From positions 2,728,001 to 2,792,000 of the forward strand of contig NZ_AP024094.1 in assembly GCF_015140455.1 (NCBI RefSeq): a stretch of 64,000 bases of DNA, written 5' to 3'. Source of the DNA: Jeongeupia sp. HS-3 (GTDB lineage Bacteria; Pseudomonadota; Gammaproteobacteria; Burkholderiales; Chitinibacteraceae). Of the stretch, positions 49,750 through 58,495 are shown in pieces. How positions within the stretch are numbered: position 1 is the stretch's first letter; each line of letters begins with the position of its first letter. Made by a program: the position numbers and the translations under genes. Under the pieces are notes generated by a model. It did no database searches, had not been told where the DNA came from, and worked only from the letters and a program-made list of their open reading frames with translations.

Positions 49750-50652
49750 TTACTTCGCCGGTTCGTTCGTCGGCCGGGCGATGAGCTCCTTCAACTCGGC
49801 CGTCATCGGGAACTCAAGATCAATCCCCTTGGGCGGGATCGGTTCCTGGAACCAGCGCTGGTAGATCTTGTTGATCTCGCCCGATTTGTACACGCCGGCC
49901 AGCGTGGTGTTCACCAGATCGCGGAACTGCGGATCGTCCTTGCGCAGCATGCAGCTGTAGATTTCACGCGACGGTGGCGTGCCGACGACGATCCAGTCGC
50001 GCGGGGTCTTGGCTTTGGCGCGCTCGCCGTACAGCAGCGCATCGTCCATGTAGAACGCGATGGCACGGCCCGATTGCAGCATCAGGAAGGCCTCGCCGTG
50101 ATCCTTGGCGCTGATCACGTTCATGTTCAACTGCTCGTCGGCGTTGAGCTTTTTCATGTAGCGCTCGTTGGTGGTGCCGGCGGTGGTGACGATGTTCTTG
50201 CCCTTCAGATCCTTGAAATCGCGAACGCCGCTGTCCTTGTGCGTCAGCAGCTGGCCCTTCACGTAGATGAAGCCGTAGGAGAACTCGACCTGTTTGGCTC
50301 TTTCGGCGGTGACGCCGGTGGAGCCGCATTCCAGATCGACGGTGCCGTTCTGCACCAGCGGAATCCGCGTTTGCGAGGTAACGAGGTTGTACTTCACCTG
50401 CAGATTGGGCATGCCCAGTGTTTTCTTCAGTTGTTCGGTCACCTTTTTCGCCAGCTCGACCGAATAGCCCATCGGCTGGCCGGAGTTATCCCCCAGATAC
50501 GAGAACGGGATCGAGGCATCGCGATAACCCAGGGTTATCGAGCCCGATTCCTTGATCTTTTTCAGCGTGCCGTTGAAATCCTCGGCCGCGGCACAGCCGA
50601 GACTGGCGACGAGGGCGGATAGTGCGAGCGTGGTCATGGCCAGCTTTTTCAT
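49750..50652 (-). CDS. gltI: Glutamate/aspartate ABC-transporter binding protein
   Basis: A 300 aa periplasmic binding protein close to E. coli GltI. A signal peptide (cleaved near CAAAEDF) leads to SITLGYRDASIPFSYLG, LVQNGTVDLECGSTGVT, NIVTTAGTTNERYMKKL, ISAKDHGEAF and FYMDDALLYGERAKAK, the acidic amino-acid pocket blocks. The permeases and ATPase (gltJKL) are absent here, so it is an orphan. It follows ridA and dadA and is probably cotranscribed with them. Confidence 0.88.
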   Translation of the reverse strand: MKKLAMTTLALSALVASLGCAAAEDFNGTLKKIKESGSITLGYRDASIPFSYLGDNSGQPMGYSVELAKKVTEQLKKTLGMPNLQVKYNLVTSQTRIPLVQNGTVDLECGSTGVTAERAKQVEFSYGFIYVKGQLLTHKDSGVRDFKDLKGKNIVTTAGTTNERYMKKLNADEQLNMNVISAKDHGEAFLMLQSGRAIAFYMDDALLYGERAKAKTPRDWIVVGTPPSREIYSCMLRKDDPQFRDLVNTTLAGVYKSGEINKIYQRWFQEPIPPKGIDLEFPMTAELKELIARPTNEPAK

Positions 50653-50676
50653 GTCGTGGACTCCCAGTGGTGATCG

Positions 50677-51030
50677 TTACTGCGGTTTGACTGCGATGAC
50701 GGTGATTTCAACCAGTACCGCCGGGCGGGCCAGTTCGGCCTGAACGGTGGTGCGGCTCGGTGCCTTGTCCGGGCTCAGCCACGCCGACCAGACGCGGTTC
50801 ATCGCGGCAAAGTCGGTGGCAATGTCTTTCAGATAAATCGTCGCGCTGACGATGTCGTCCCTGTGCGCGCCGGCCTCGAGCAGCAGCGCGTCGATCTTCG
50901 CCAGCACTTCCTTGGTCTGTTCGACGATGTTGTCGCCTCCCGTCGGCACCTGGCCGGACAGGAAGACGAAGTGGTCGGCGATCACGGCGCCGGAGAGGCG
51001 ATCATTGCTGGCGATGCGGGTCAGTGACAT
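50677..51030 (-). CDS. ridA: RidA family 2-iminobutanoate/2-iminopropanoate deaminase
   Basis: RidA hydrolyses reactive imines released by PLP or flavin enzymes. The 117 aa protein has FVFLSGQVPTGGDNIVEQTKEVLAKIDALL, the segment ATIYLKDIATDFAAMN and the conserved Arg in APSRTTVQ, plus VEITVIAVKP. Its neighbour dadA oxidises D-amino acids to imino acids, exactly the RidA substrate class. ATG at 51030 is preceded by AGGGA; the frame is open to 51072. Confidence 0.9.
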   Translation of the reverse strand: MSLTRIASNDRLSGAVIADHFVFLSGQVPTGGDNIVEQTKEVLAKIDALLLEAGAHRDDIVSATIYLKDIATDFAAMNRVWSAWLSPDKAPSRTTVQAELARPAVLVEITVIAVKPQ

Positions 51031-51052
51031 GCGGAGTTTCCCTGTGTTGGTT

Positions 51053-52291
51053 TCAGGCGGTGGCGAGGCCAAGCCCGGTCATATCGATTGCCGGCGCGCG
51101 CCGGCCGATCAGCTCGGCCAGCAGTTGGCCGCTGCCGCTGGCCAGCGTGAAGCCGAGCGCGCCGTGGCCGACGTTGAGCCAGACGTTGGCATAAGACGTC
51201 GCGCCGATCAGCGGCACGCCGGTCGGCGTGGCCGGGCGCATGCCGGCCCATTCGATCGCCGCGTCGTGATCGCCGGCGTCGGGAAAGGTGGCGCGCGCCT
51301 GTGCCCGCAGTACCGCCAGCCGTTTCGGATCGGGCGAGGCGTCGAAACCGACGATGTCGACCATCGCGGCGATGCGCAGTTGTGCGCCGATGCGGGCGTA
51401 AACGATCTTGCGGTCGTAATCGGTGATGCTGGTTTCGGGCGGCGTGTGCGCGGCGCTGATCGGCAAGGTCAGGCTGTAGCCCTTGAGCGGATACAGCGGC
51501 AGGCGGATGCCGGGCAGGCCGAAATCGGTGCTGCGGTGGCCGGCGGCGATGACGATGTGATCGAAGGGCATGAATTCGCCGCCGACCATCACGCCCTGCG
51601 CCTTGCCATTCTTGTGAGCGATGTTCGAGACGCGCTGGCCGGTGAGCAGGGTGCAGCGGCCTGAGGCCGCCAGCCGCTCGGCGAGGCGTTTGCAGAAAGC
51701 GTGGCAGTCGGCGACTTCTTCATCGGGCGTATACACACCGCCGACGAACTGCCCGGCCGGCAGCGCCGGTTCGATCAGGCTGCATTCGGCGGCCGACAGC
51801 ACATGCTGCGCGCGGGCATCGGCCAGATGCCGGGCCGCGTGGGCCAGGCTGGCCGGATCGCGGAAGGTCACCAGTTTGCCGTTACGGCGCCACTCAAAGC
51901 CGTTCAGCCCGTCCTCCGCCATCCAGCTCGCCAGCGTTTGCTGGCTTTGCAGCGCCAGCCGCAACAGATGCGCGCTGTTCTTGCGGTTGACCGAGCCTCG
52001 GCAGGCGGCGAGGAAGGACGCCAGCCAGCGCCACTGCGCCGGATCGAAACGCGCTTGCAGCTTCAGCGGTGCATCGTCGCGGCCGAGCCAGCCCAGCGCC
52101 TTCAGCGGCACGCCGGCGTCGGCCAGCGGCGCCACATAGCGGTAGGACAGCTGGCCGCCGTTGGCGTAGCTGGTTTCGGTGCCGACGTGTTCGCGCGCCT
52201 CGATCACGGTGACGTTGAAACCGTCGCGAACCAGTGCCCAGGCCGTTGCCAGCCCGATGACGCCACCGCCGATGATGCAGATCTGTGCCAT
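51053..52291 (-). CDS. dadA: D-amino acid dehydrogenase
   Basis: A 412 aa FAD enzyme that oxidises D-amino acids to keto acids and ammonia through an imine. The FAD-binding Rossmann loop is IIGGGVIGLATAWAL, followed by ETSYANGGQLSYRYVAP, and near the end AGMRPATPTGVPLIG and NVGHGALGFTLASGSG. I chose the ATG at 52291, matching the family N-terminus; an upstream in-frame ATG at 52327 adds 12 residues. A LysR gene is divergent and probably regulates this unit. Confidence 0.9.
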   Translation of the reverse strand: MAQICIIGGGVIGLATAWALVRDGFNVTVIEAREHVGTETSYANGGQLSYRYVAPLADAGVPLKALGWLGRDDAPLKLQARFDPAQWRWLASFLAACRGSVNRKNSAHLLRLALQSQQTLASWMAEDGLNGFEWRRNGKLVTFRDPASLAHAARHLADARAQHVLSAAECSLIEPALPAGQFVGGVYTPDEEVADCHAFCKRLAERLAASGRCTLLTGQRVSNIAHKNGKAQGVMVGGEFMPFDHIVIAAGHRSTDFGLPGIRLPLYPLKGYSLTLPISAAHTPPETSITDYDRKIVYARIGAQLRIAAMVDIVGFDASPDPKRLAVLRAQARATFPDAGDHDAAIEWAGMRPATPTGVPLIGATSYANVWLNVGHGALGFTLASGSGQLLAELIGRRAPAIDMTGLGLATA

Positions 52292-52405
52292 GCCTTGCGA
52301 ATGCCCATTGAAATCCGTCGATGACATTCACGTTAATCCGCAGTGACAGCGCCGCGATAATGAATAAACATGCGCTTTGTATAAGCAAAGGTTATGGATT
52401 GAGCG

Positions 52406-53317
52406 ATGCGGCTGCGGCATATCGAGGTTTTTCAGGCGATCCGCCAGAGCGGTTCGGTCAGCGGCGCGGCGCAGTTGCTGCATGTATCGCAGCCGGCGGT
52501 GACCAAGGTGCTGCAGCACGCCGAACAGCAGCTGGGGTTTCCGCTGTTCCTGCGCGTGCGCGGCAAGCTGCAGGCGACGCCGGAGGCGATTGAGCTGGAA
52601 CGCGAAATTGCCAAGGTCAGCGAGAGCCTGCAGTCGGTGCGGCGGCTGGCGCAGAACCTGCGGCGCAATCCCGGCCGGATGTTGCGGGTGGGGGCGACGC
52701 CGGCCTTGGCGCTGTCGCTTCTTCCACAGCTTATGACCAGCTGGCTCACACGATATCCACAGAGTTCCTGCGAGTTATCCACACATCACACCCGCGAGCT
52801 GGTGCAGGGCTTGCTAATGCGCGAACTCGACGTCGGCCTGACGCTGAAACAGCCCGATCACCCGGGGCTGGCGGTGCAGACAATTGCCACTGGCACGCTG
52901 GTGGCGCTGGCGCCAGCCGGCTACTGGCCTGAATCGGCAGCCGGTACGCCGCTGGCGCTGGAAGAGCTGGCCGATGCGCCGCTGGTGGGGCTGTCGACCG
53001 ACGACCCGCTGTCGGCGCTGCTCGAACACCACCTCGCCGTGGTCGAGCCGCCGCCGCGCGTGCGCATCGCGGTGCAGACTTATCCACTGGCGCGTGCCCT
53101 GGTCGAGGCCGGCGCCGGTGTCGCCATTGTCGACCCGTTCACCGCGCTGGGTGCGCAGCTGGGGGCGACGATGATCCGGCCCTTGCAACCGGCGCTGCCG
53201 ATGACGTTGTATGCGCTGACCCGCGCCGACGAAACCCCGACGCATACGCTGGCTGCCTTGCTCGATCTGGTGGCGGTGCGCGCGGGCGAACTGGTGCGGC
53301 AGGCTGATGGAACGTAA
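52406..53317 (+). CDS. LysR-family regulator divergent from dadA
   Basis: A 303 aa LysR-type regulator. N-terminal helix-turn-helix RHIEVFQAIRQSGSVSGAAQLLHVSQPAVTKVL and a two-lobed effector domain from about residue 90. It faces dadA across 114 nt, so D-amino acids are plausible inducers. The coding sequence carries a consensus DnaA box (52775-52783) and a one-mismatch box (52753-52761). Confidence 0.88.
   Translation: MRLRHIEVFQAIRQSGSVSGAAQLLHVSQPAVTKVLQHAEQQLGFPLFLRVRGKLQATPEAIELEREIAKVSESLQSVRRLAQNLRRNPGRMLRVGATPALALSLLPQLMTSWLTRYPQSSCELSTHHTRELVQGLLMRELDVGLTLKQPDHPGLAVQTIATGTLVALAPAGYWPESAAGTPLALEELADAPLVGLSTDDPLSALLEHHLAVVEPPPRVRIAVQTYPLARALVEAGAGVAIVDPFTALGAQLGATMIRPLQPALPMTLYALTRADETPTHTLAALLDLVAVRAGELVRQADGT
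52753..52783 (+). other. Pair of DnaA boxes inside the LysR gene
   Basis: ATATCCACA at 52753-52761 and TTATCCACA at 52775-52783, same orientation, starts 22 bp apart (about two helical turns). Confidence 0.5.
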
Positions 53318-53325
53318 AACCGCGT

Positions 53326-53775
53326 TTAGCGCCGCCGCATCAGCAGCGCCGGCATTGCAATGCCGATCGCCAGCGCCAGGAGGATCATCGCCGCGCGCAC
53401 GGCGCTGCTGCCGGCGTCGACCAGATAGGCTTCGCCCGACTGCCCGGCGGTCAGCCCGGACAACTTCATCAGCGCGTGCACCGCTTCGTACATCGACACG
53501 CCGGGTACCATCGGGATCGCCGCCGAGATCGCGAACACCGGTGCCACCAGCCGCGCCCGCTTGGCCCACAGTTCGGCCAGCGCGCCAATCGCCAGCGCGG
53601 CGATCAGCGTGCCGAGGGTGATGTCGATGCCGGCGTGCATCACCGCATCGCGCAGCAGCCGGCCGATGACCGCGAGGATCGCCGCCGCCCACAGCGCGCG
53701 CGGCGGCGCGTTGAACAACAGCGCGAAACCCAGCGCCGCCGGCGCGGCCCACAGCGAAATCAGCCAGCCGCTCAT
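53326..53775 (-). CDS. Threonine/serine exporter, C-terminal domain protein (ThrE half 2)
   Basis: A 149 aa membrane protein with about four hydrophobic segments, corresponding to the ThrE_2/DUF3815 half of the threonine/serine exporter (VFAISAAIPMVPGVSMYEAVHALMK is typical). It starts at the ATG at 53775, overlapping by four bases the stop of the gene encoding the first half. The two proteins together form one transporter. Confidence 0.85.
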   Translation of the reverse strand: MSGWLISLWAAPAALGFALLFNAPPRALWAAAILAVIGRLLRDAVMHAGIDITLGTLIAALAIGALAELWAKRARLVAPVFAISAAIPMVPGVSMYEAVHALMKLSGLTAGQSGEAYLVDAGSSAVRAAMILLALAIGIAMPALLMRRR

Positions 53776-54542
53776 GGGATCATCCTCAGTGCGACGCTCA
53801 TCCCCAGCGCCAGCCCGACCACGAAGACCGCGCCCATCGTTAGCCGCACCAGCGCATTCAGGTAGCTGCCGCTGAGCAGATCGGCCGCGCCGTTGATCAA
53901 CGGTACGCCGGGAATCAGGAACAGCACCGACGCCGCCAGCGCCGCTTCGGGCGTGCCGGTCACGCCTTTCAAGAGGCCGACGATCAGCGTCGCGACAAAG
54001 GCCGCGGCCGGCGCGAACACGAAGGGTTTGAAGTGGCGCTGCGCCAGCAGCTGGCGCACGCGCATGCCAAGAGCGGCGCCGAGCGTGGTGATCACCACGG
54101 CCGGCAGATCGCCGTGGAACAGCGCGGCAAAGGCGCCGCAGGCGAAGCCGACCAGCACGGCCACCAGCCACGCCGGATAGTAGTGTGGATAACTTTCCAG
54201 ATCGTCGAGCAGCGTGGCGAAACCGTTCGGGCCGATGCGCCGCGCTTCGAGCGCGTTGACCGCCCGCTCCACGCCGCTGAGTACGCGGAAATTCACCCCC
54301 ATGTGCGGCGCGCGCCGCAGCGCGGTTTCCTGGCGGCCGTCGATGCAGACGGTGATGCCCAGGCTCAGCGACGACACGATGGCATCGCAGCGGGCGGCAC
54401 CCAGCGCTCTGGCCGCGCGGTTCAGCGTTGCCGTGGTGCGCGCGGTATCGCCGCCGCTCTGGTGCACCAGCACGGCGGCGTCGAGCGCGAGTTTGGCAAT
54501 ACGCGCCGGTTCAGGGGGCGGATGGGGCGGCGAGGTGTGCAT
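53772..54542 (-). CDS. Threonine/serine exporter, N-terminal domain protein (ThrE half 1)
   Basis: A 256 aa membrane protein matching the ThrE/DUF1212 half, with a cytoplasmic start (VHQSGGDTARTTATLNRAARALG) and several membrane segments (LIPGVPLINGAADLLSGSYLNALVRL). It has the same split layout as in E. coli YjjP/YjjB. I chose the ATG at 54542; a TTG upstream at 54590 is possible. It overlaps the end of msrQ by 32 nt. Confidence 0.82.
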   Translation of the reverse strand: MHTSPPHPPPEPARIAKLALDAAVLVHQSGGDTARTTATLNRAARALGAARCDAIVSSLSLGITVCIDGRQETALRRAPHMGVNFRVLSGVERAVNALEARRIGPNGFATLLDDLESYPHYYPAWLVAVLVGFACGAFAALFHGDLPAVVITTLGAALGMRVRQLLAQRHFKPFVFAPAAAFVATLIVGLLKGVTGTPEAALAASVLFLIPGVPLINGAADLLSGSYLNALVRLTMGAVFVVGLALGMSVALRMIP

Positions 54543-55131
54543 CCTTCGATTGTCGCGCAGCGGCGGCGCGGCGTTTTTGCCAACGATCAATACGCCAGAG
54601 TAATAACAGCAGCAAAACCGTGGCGTAAATGGCCGGTTCGGTGAGATCGCGCTTTACCAGCCACCAGTAATGCACCACGACGAGTATGCCGATCGGATAA
54701 ACCAGTTTGTGCAATCGGGTCCAGTTGCGCTTGAGTTTGCGCACCATGCGGTCGTTCGAGGTGATTGCCAGCGGAATCAGCAGCATAAACGCAGAAAAGC
54801 CCACGGTGATGAAAGGCCGCTTGTAGACATCGCGCCACATGCCGGCGAAATCAAAAAAGTGATCCAGCACCAGCCACGTGGTGAAGTGCAAACAGGCGTA
54901 GAAAAACGAGAACAGCCCCAGCATGCGGCGGAATTTGATCAGCTCGTTGCGGCCGGTGAGCTGGCGCAGCGGTGACACGCTCAGCGTCACCAGCAAGCCG
55001 ATCAGCGCCCACGTGCCGGTCGAGCGGGTAACGAATTCGACCGGATTCACGGCGCCTGGCGTCAGCCAGACCAGCCGCGCCAGCGGCAGCAGGCAGATCA
55101 GGAAGACGGCGATTTTAAGATTGCGGATCAT
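54511..55131 (-). CDS. msrQ: Heme-binding membrane subunit MsrQ
   Basis: MsrQ is the heme b quinol-linked partner of the periplasmic methionine sulfoxide reductase MsrP. The 206 aa protein has six membrane helices and the family residues RRMLGLFSFFYACLHFTTW and LHKLVYPIGILVVVHYWWL (heme His). The usual partner msrP is absent, so the electron acceptor is unclear. The ATG is at 55131. Divergent from proB; the two ThrE halves follow. Confidence 0.88.
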   Translation of the reverse strand: MIRNLKIAVFLICLLPLARLVWLTPGAVNPVEFVTRSTGTWALIGLLVTLSVSPLRQLTGRNELIKFRRMLGLFSFFYACLHFTTWLVLDHFFDFAGMWRDVYKRPFITVGFSAFMLLIPLAITSNDRMVRKLKRNWTRLHKLVYPIGILVVVHYWWLVKRDLTEPAIYATVLLLLLLWRIDRWQKRRAAAARQSKDAHLAAPSAP

Positions 55132-55304
55132 GATGCTTGGGCCTTCGCTGGATCGGTACGGTTCCACAAAGCAGATGCGCAGACGTCAGATACGGTTGGG
55201 GCGATGCTTTTCCATGCGCCGCGCCGCTATGGCTTGGTTGTAGCCGCCGCTCCGATCTGACACGCCTTATAATCGTTTTTTTCCGATTCCGTGTCGCCAT
55301 CGCC

Positions 55305-56420
55305 ATGTCGCTCGTCCAGTCTGCCCATCGCCTCGTCATCAAGGTCGGTTCCAGCCTCGTTACCAACGAAGGCCGCGGCCTTGATCATCATGCGCTGGCG
55401 CGCTGGGCCGAGGAAATCGCCGAACTCGCCCGCCAGGGCAAGGAAGTGGTGCTGGTGTCGAGCGGCGCCGTCGCCGAAGGCGTCGCCCGGCTGGGCTGGA
55501 GCCAGAAGCCGACCGCGATCCACGAAAAGCAGGCCGCCGCCGCCGTCGGCCAGATGGGGCTGTGCCAGGCCTACGAGTCCGCCTTTCGCCAGCACGGGCT
55601 GAAAACCGCGCAGGTGCTGCTGACGCACGAAGACATGGCCGACCGCACCCGCTACCTGAACGCGCGCTCGACGCTGCTCACGCTGCTGTCGTTCGGGGTG
55701 ATTCCGATCATCAACGAGAACGACACCGTCGTCACCGCCGAGATCAAGTTCGGCGACAACGACACGCTCGGCGCGCTGGTCACCAACCTGATCGAAGGCG
55801 ACGCGCTGGTCATCCTCACCGATCAGCAGGGCCTGTACACCGCCGACCCGCGCAGCAACCCCGATGCGCAATTCGTCCACGAAGCCATCGCCGGCACGGC
55901 GGAACTGGAAGCCATGGCCGGCGGCGCCGGATCAAGTGTCGGCACCGGCGGCATGTACACCAAGATCATCGCCGCCAAGCGCGCCGCCCGCAGCGGCGCC
56001 GCCACGGTGATCGCCAGCGGCCGCGAGCCGCAAGTGCTGACCCGGCTCGCCGCCGGCGAAGCGATCGGCACGCTGCTGGTATCGCAAACCACGCCGCTGG
56101 CCGCGAAGAAGCAGTGGATCGTCGACCACCTGCAAATCCACGGTCGCCTCCATGTCGACGAAGGCGCGCGCCGCGCCATGCAGGACAAGGGCTCCAGCCT
56201 GCTGCCGATCGGCGTCACCCAGATCGACGGCGATTTCCCGCGCGGCGAGATCGTCCGCATCGTCGGCCCGGACGGCCATGAATTCGCCCGTGGCATCGCC
56301 AACTACCCGAGCAAGGACGCCAAACGCATCCTGCGCCAGCCCACCGGCCAGATCGAGGCCACGCTCGGCTATATCGACGAACCGGAGCTGGTGCACCGGG
56401 ACAATCTGGTGCTGCTGTAA
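55305..56420 (+). CDS. proB: Glutamate 5-kinase
   Basis: The first enzyme of proline synthesis, phosphorylating glutamate. The 371 aa protein has the amino-acid kinase domain ([68 protein letters not shown]) and a C-terminal PUA domain (about 275-371). I chose the ATG at 55305; an upstream open frame to 55137 is not conserved. A degraded copy of its last 18 codons occurs at 57495. Confidence 0.95.
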   Translation: MSLVQSAHRLVIKVGSSLVTNEGRGLDHHALARWAEEIAELARQGKEVVLVSSGAVAEGVARLGWSQKPTAIHEKQAAAAVGQMGLCQAYESAFRQHGLKTAQVLLTHEDMADRTRYLNARSTLLTLLSFGVIPIINENDTVVTAEIKFGDNDTLGALVTNLIEGDALVILTDQQGLYTADPRSNPDAQFVHEAIAGTAELEAMAGGAGSSVGTGGMYTKIIAAKRAARSGAATVIASGREPQVLTRLAAGEAIGTLLVSQTTPLAAKKQWIVDHLQIHGRLHVDEGARRAMQDKGSSLLPIGVTQIDGDFPRGEIVRIVGPDGHEFARGIANYPSKDAKRILRQPTGQIEATLGYIDEPELVHRDNLVLL

Positions 56421-56479
56421 ACCCCCGAACCTGGACCTTGGGCAAGCGGTGATGTCCGGGGCTGCAAAGAGGAGATCCG

Positions 56480-56881
56480 ATGTTCAGTCATATCACGGTC
56501 GGCTGCAGCGATCTGCCAAGGGCCGCGGCTTTCTACGATGCCGTGCTGATTCCCATCGGCCTGCAACGGCGTGTGGTCACGCCGGACGGCGGGCCGGCTG
56601 CGGCGTGCTGGGTGTCGCCGGATCGGCTGTTGCCGCGCTTCTATGTCTACCTGCCGTTCGACCGGCAGCCTGCCAGCGCCGGCAATGGCAGCATGGTTGC
56701 GTTTCTCGCGCCGTCACCCGCGGCGGTCGATCAGGCCTACGCAGCGGGCATTGCGGCAGGGGGAACGGATGAAGGCCCACCCGGCCCGCGGCCGCACTAC
56801 GGTGCCGGCTATTACGGTGCTTACATACGCGACCATGATGACAACAAGATTCATATCGCTTTCAGGGGTGATGTAGAGTAA
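56480..56881 (+). CDS. VOC-superfamily (glyoxalase-like) protein
   Basis: A 133 aa VOC-fold protein with beta-alpha-beta-beta-beta units: FSHITVGCSDLPRAAAFYDAVL at the start, the metal-site region near PHYGAGYYGAYIRDHDDNKIHIAF at the end. Members include glyoxalase I and dioxygenases; the substrate is unknown. GGAG precedes the start. It follows proB by 59 nt. Confidence 0.85.
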   Translation: MFSHITVGCSDLPRAAAFYDAVLIPIGLQRRVVTPDGGPAAACWVSPDRLLPRFYVYLPFDRQPASAGNGSMVAFLAPSPAAVDQAYAAGIAAGGTDEGPPGPRPHYGAGYYGAYIRDHDDNKIHIAFRGDVE

Positions 56882-56942
56882 GCGGTTCCGTCGCGGCCAT
56901 GCCGGGCGATGACGGTTTCCGCCCTTTGGCCCCTGGAGTTCT

Positions 56943-57392
56943 ATGATCAGCGAAGCGAGCAGTCTGGACTATCCGTTCATCGAGAAGGTGACCCGCCAGA
57001 ATATGGCGCACCACTATGCACAGCACCGGATCGAGTGGAACGACAAGGCTTACTCATCAAGCCTGGCGGCAACCGACAACTACGTCGTGCGGAACAACGA
57101 CGGCGAACGCATTGCGGTGATTCGTCTTGGCTTCGATCAGCAGCACCTGTACATCAACGACCTGCAGGTCATTCCCAGAGCGCAAGGGAAAGGCATCGGC
57201 ACCCGGCTGCTCGACCACGCGATGTCATTGGCCCGAGCCAGGAACCTTGAAGCCGTGCGCCTGTGCGTGTTCAACGGCAATTCGGCGAAGAAATTCTACG
57301 AAAAGCTTGGTTTTGAACAAGTCGGCGAGCAGGGCAACGTGCTGAGAATGGAGCGCAGGCTTCAAGGTGCCATTACGGACGTCAGCGCGTAG
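56943..57392 (+). CDS. GNAT-family acetyltransferase
   Basis: A 149 aa acetyltransferase with the acetyl-CoA loop in LQVIPRAQGKGIGTRLLDHAM and the C-terminal NSAKKFYEKLGFEQVGEQGN. It lies after the VOC gene. Its stop codon is within the first bases of a dispersed repeat (57390-57490), so the original C-terminus may have been altered. Confidence 0.85.
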   Translation: MISEASSLDYPFIEKVTRQNMAHHYAQHRIEWNDKAYSSSLAATDNYVVRNNDGERIAVIRLGFDQQHLYINDLQVIPRAQGKGIGTRLLDHAMSLARARNLEAVRLCVFNGNSAKKFYEKLGFEQVGEQGNVLRMERRLQGAITDVSA

Positions 57393-57490
57393 CTTGGGCT
57401 GAACCCGTGAAGCCCGCCACGCTCATCCCATGATGGTTTGATCGTTTCCTGCACGAGGTTGGGCTTCATTTCATTTGGCCCAACCTACGA
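57390..57490. repeat. Dispersed palindromic repeat, copy 1
   Basis: About 100 nt beginning TAGCTTGGGCTG, containing GGTTGGGCTTCAT and ending CCCAACCTACGAG. It resembles the common GTAGGTTGGGCTT/AAGCCCAACCTAC type repeat of proteobacterial intergenic DNA. The same left edge, AGCGCGTAGCTTGGGCTG, occurs at 58345. Confidence 0.65.
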
Positions 57491-57494
57491 GTTG

Positions 57495-57548
57495 GGGTAT
57501 ATCGACGAGCTGGAATTGGTGCATCGGAATAACTAGGTATTGTTGTAA
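57495..57548 (+). pseudogene. Degraded copy of the 3' end of proB
   Basis: Eighteen codons read GYIDELELVHRNN-stop-VLL-stop, against [17 protein letters not shown]-stop at the end of proB; 40 of 54 bases match by my count. It directly follows repeat copy 1 and points to an old partial duplication. Confidence 0.75.
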
Positions 57549-57632
57549 GGATTCATCCTGTGTGTTGCACAAAATCGCTTGGATGTAAATCTAGTGGGCG
57601 GTACTGCAGGGACAATTTTAATTTATTCGAAC

Positions 57633-58082
57633 TTAGGCGCGCCGCAATCTGGCCGCTGATTTGATCAGTTCTTCGACGTAGGTATTTTGGGATAGCCAAA
57701 GAAATTCAAATATCAAAATTGGTGCTCCACAAGAATATATTAGCGGGGTAGCATTACCAATTTTTCCCAGTCCGAGCAGAATTACTGCCGCAACCCATGT
57801 TGAAAACAGACTAAGGACAAATAGAGAAAAATAAACTGCATTTTTAGCAATTTCGACATTGATTTTATTGCAGTTATGTCGATCATTTTTTATGTGGACT
57901 GCTGTTCGTCGTGCCCTGGAGCGGAAGAAACGACGAATCGTGCCGTGCAGTTTCTGGGTGTAACTCGTGAGTTTTGGCTTGAAAGCTTTGCCTAGTTTCA
58001 TTATCACAAAAGTGGCTACTACCGGCCATGCCACTTTGAATTGCTCAAGCGGATTGATTAGATACTCTAAAATGGGTTGCAT
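57633..58082 (-). CDS. AT-rich hypothetical membrane protein
   Basis: A 149 aa protein of unknown function with two or three hydrophobic segments (VAWPVVATFVIMKLG, VYFSLFVLSLFSTWVAAVILLGLG, LIYSCGAPILIFEFLWL) and a basic middle (RRFFRSRARRTAVHIKNDRHNC). It is much more AT-rich than the surrounding genes, suggesting acquisition. I chose the ATG at 58082 because AAGGAG lies 7 nt before it; the frame is open to 58190. Confidence 0.65.
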   Translation of the reverse strand: MQPILEYLINPLEQFKVAWPVVATFVIMKLGKAFKPKLTSYTQKLHGTIRRFFRSRARRTAVHIKNDRHNCNKINVEIAKNAVYFSLFVLSLFSTWVAAVILLGLGKIGNATPLIYSCGAPILIFEFLWLSQNTYVEELIKSAARLRRA

Positions 58083-58294
58083 GCAAGGCTCCTTTTTTCG
58101 GTAACCTGAAAATATAAGTAGCCATTGCTTGCTGCCAAGTGGGCATACTGGGTTGTTGCAAATATGTAACGTTTTGACGGCATCTGACATTTCTATTGAG
58201 AGGAGCTGTCACCAAGTGGCACTTGGGGAGTCCTTTCATCGCTATGGAGTCCCTTCACATGAAACGTGAAGCCTCACGTTGGAGTATTTCAGCT

Positions 58295-58372
58295 ATGTTT
58301 TATGCAATTAACGCTGCCGTGCTCTTTGTCACTGATATCGAAGCAGCGCGTAGCTTGGGCTGGGTGAAATAA
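58295..58372 (+). pseudogene. Truncated VOC-gene copy
   Basis: The frame MFYAINAAVLFVTDIEAARSLGWVK resembles the start of the intact VOC gene at 58496 (MFKVVDSVVLFVADIEAAARWY) and is then broken by the second repeat copy. Confidence 0.75.
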
Positions 58373-58447
58373 AGCCCAACATTGTGCGAGACACAATCAA
58401 ACCTGTATGGGATTGGTACGTTGGGCTTCACGGCTTCAGCCCAACCC
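58347..58447. repeat. Dispersed palindromic repeat, copy 2
   Basis: Begins GCGTAGCTTGGGCTGGGTG, includes AAGCCCAACATTGTGCG and ends GGCTTCAGCCCAACCCA. It shares the left edge and GTTGGGCTT/AAGCCCAAC arms with copy 1 and interrupts the VOC-gene fragment. Confidence 0.65.
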
Positions 58448-58495
58448 ACAGCAGTAACTTCAAATATCAGGCCGCACATGGGAGGCATTGCCGCA

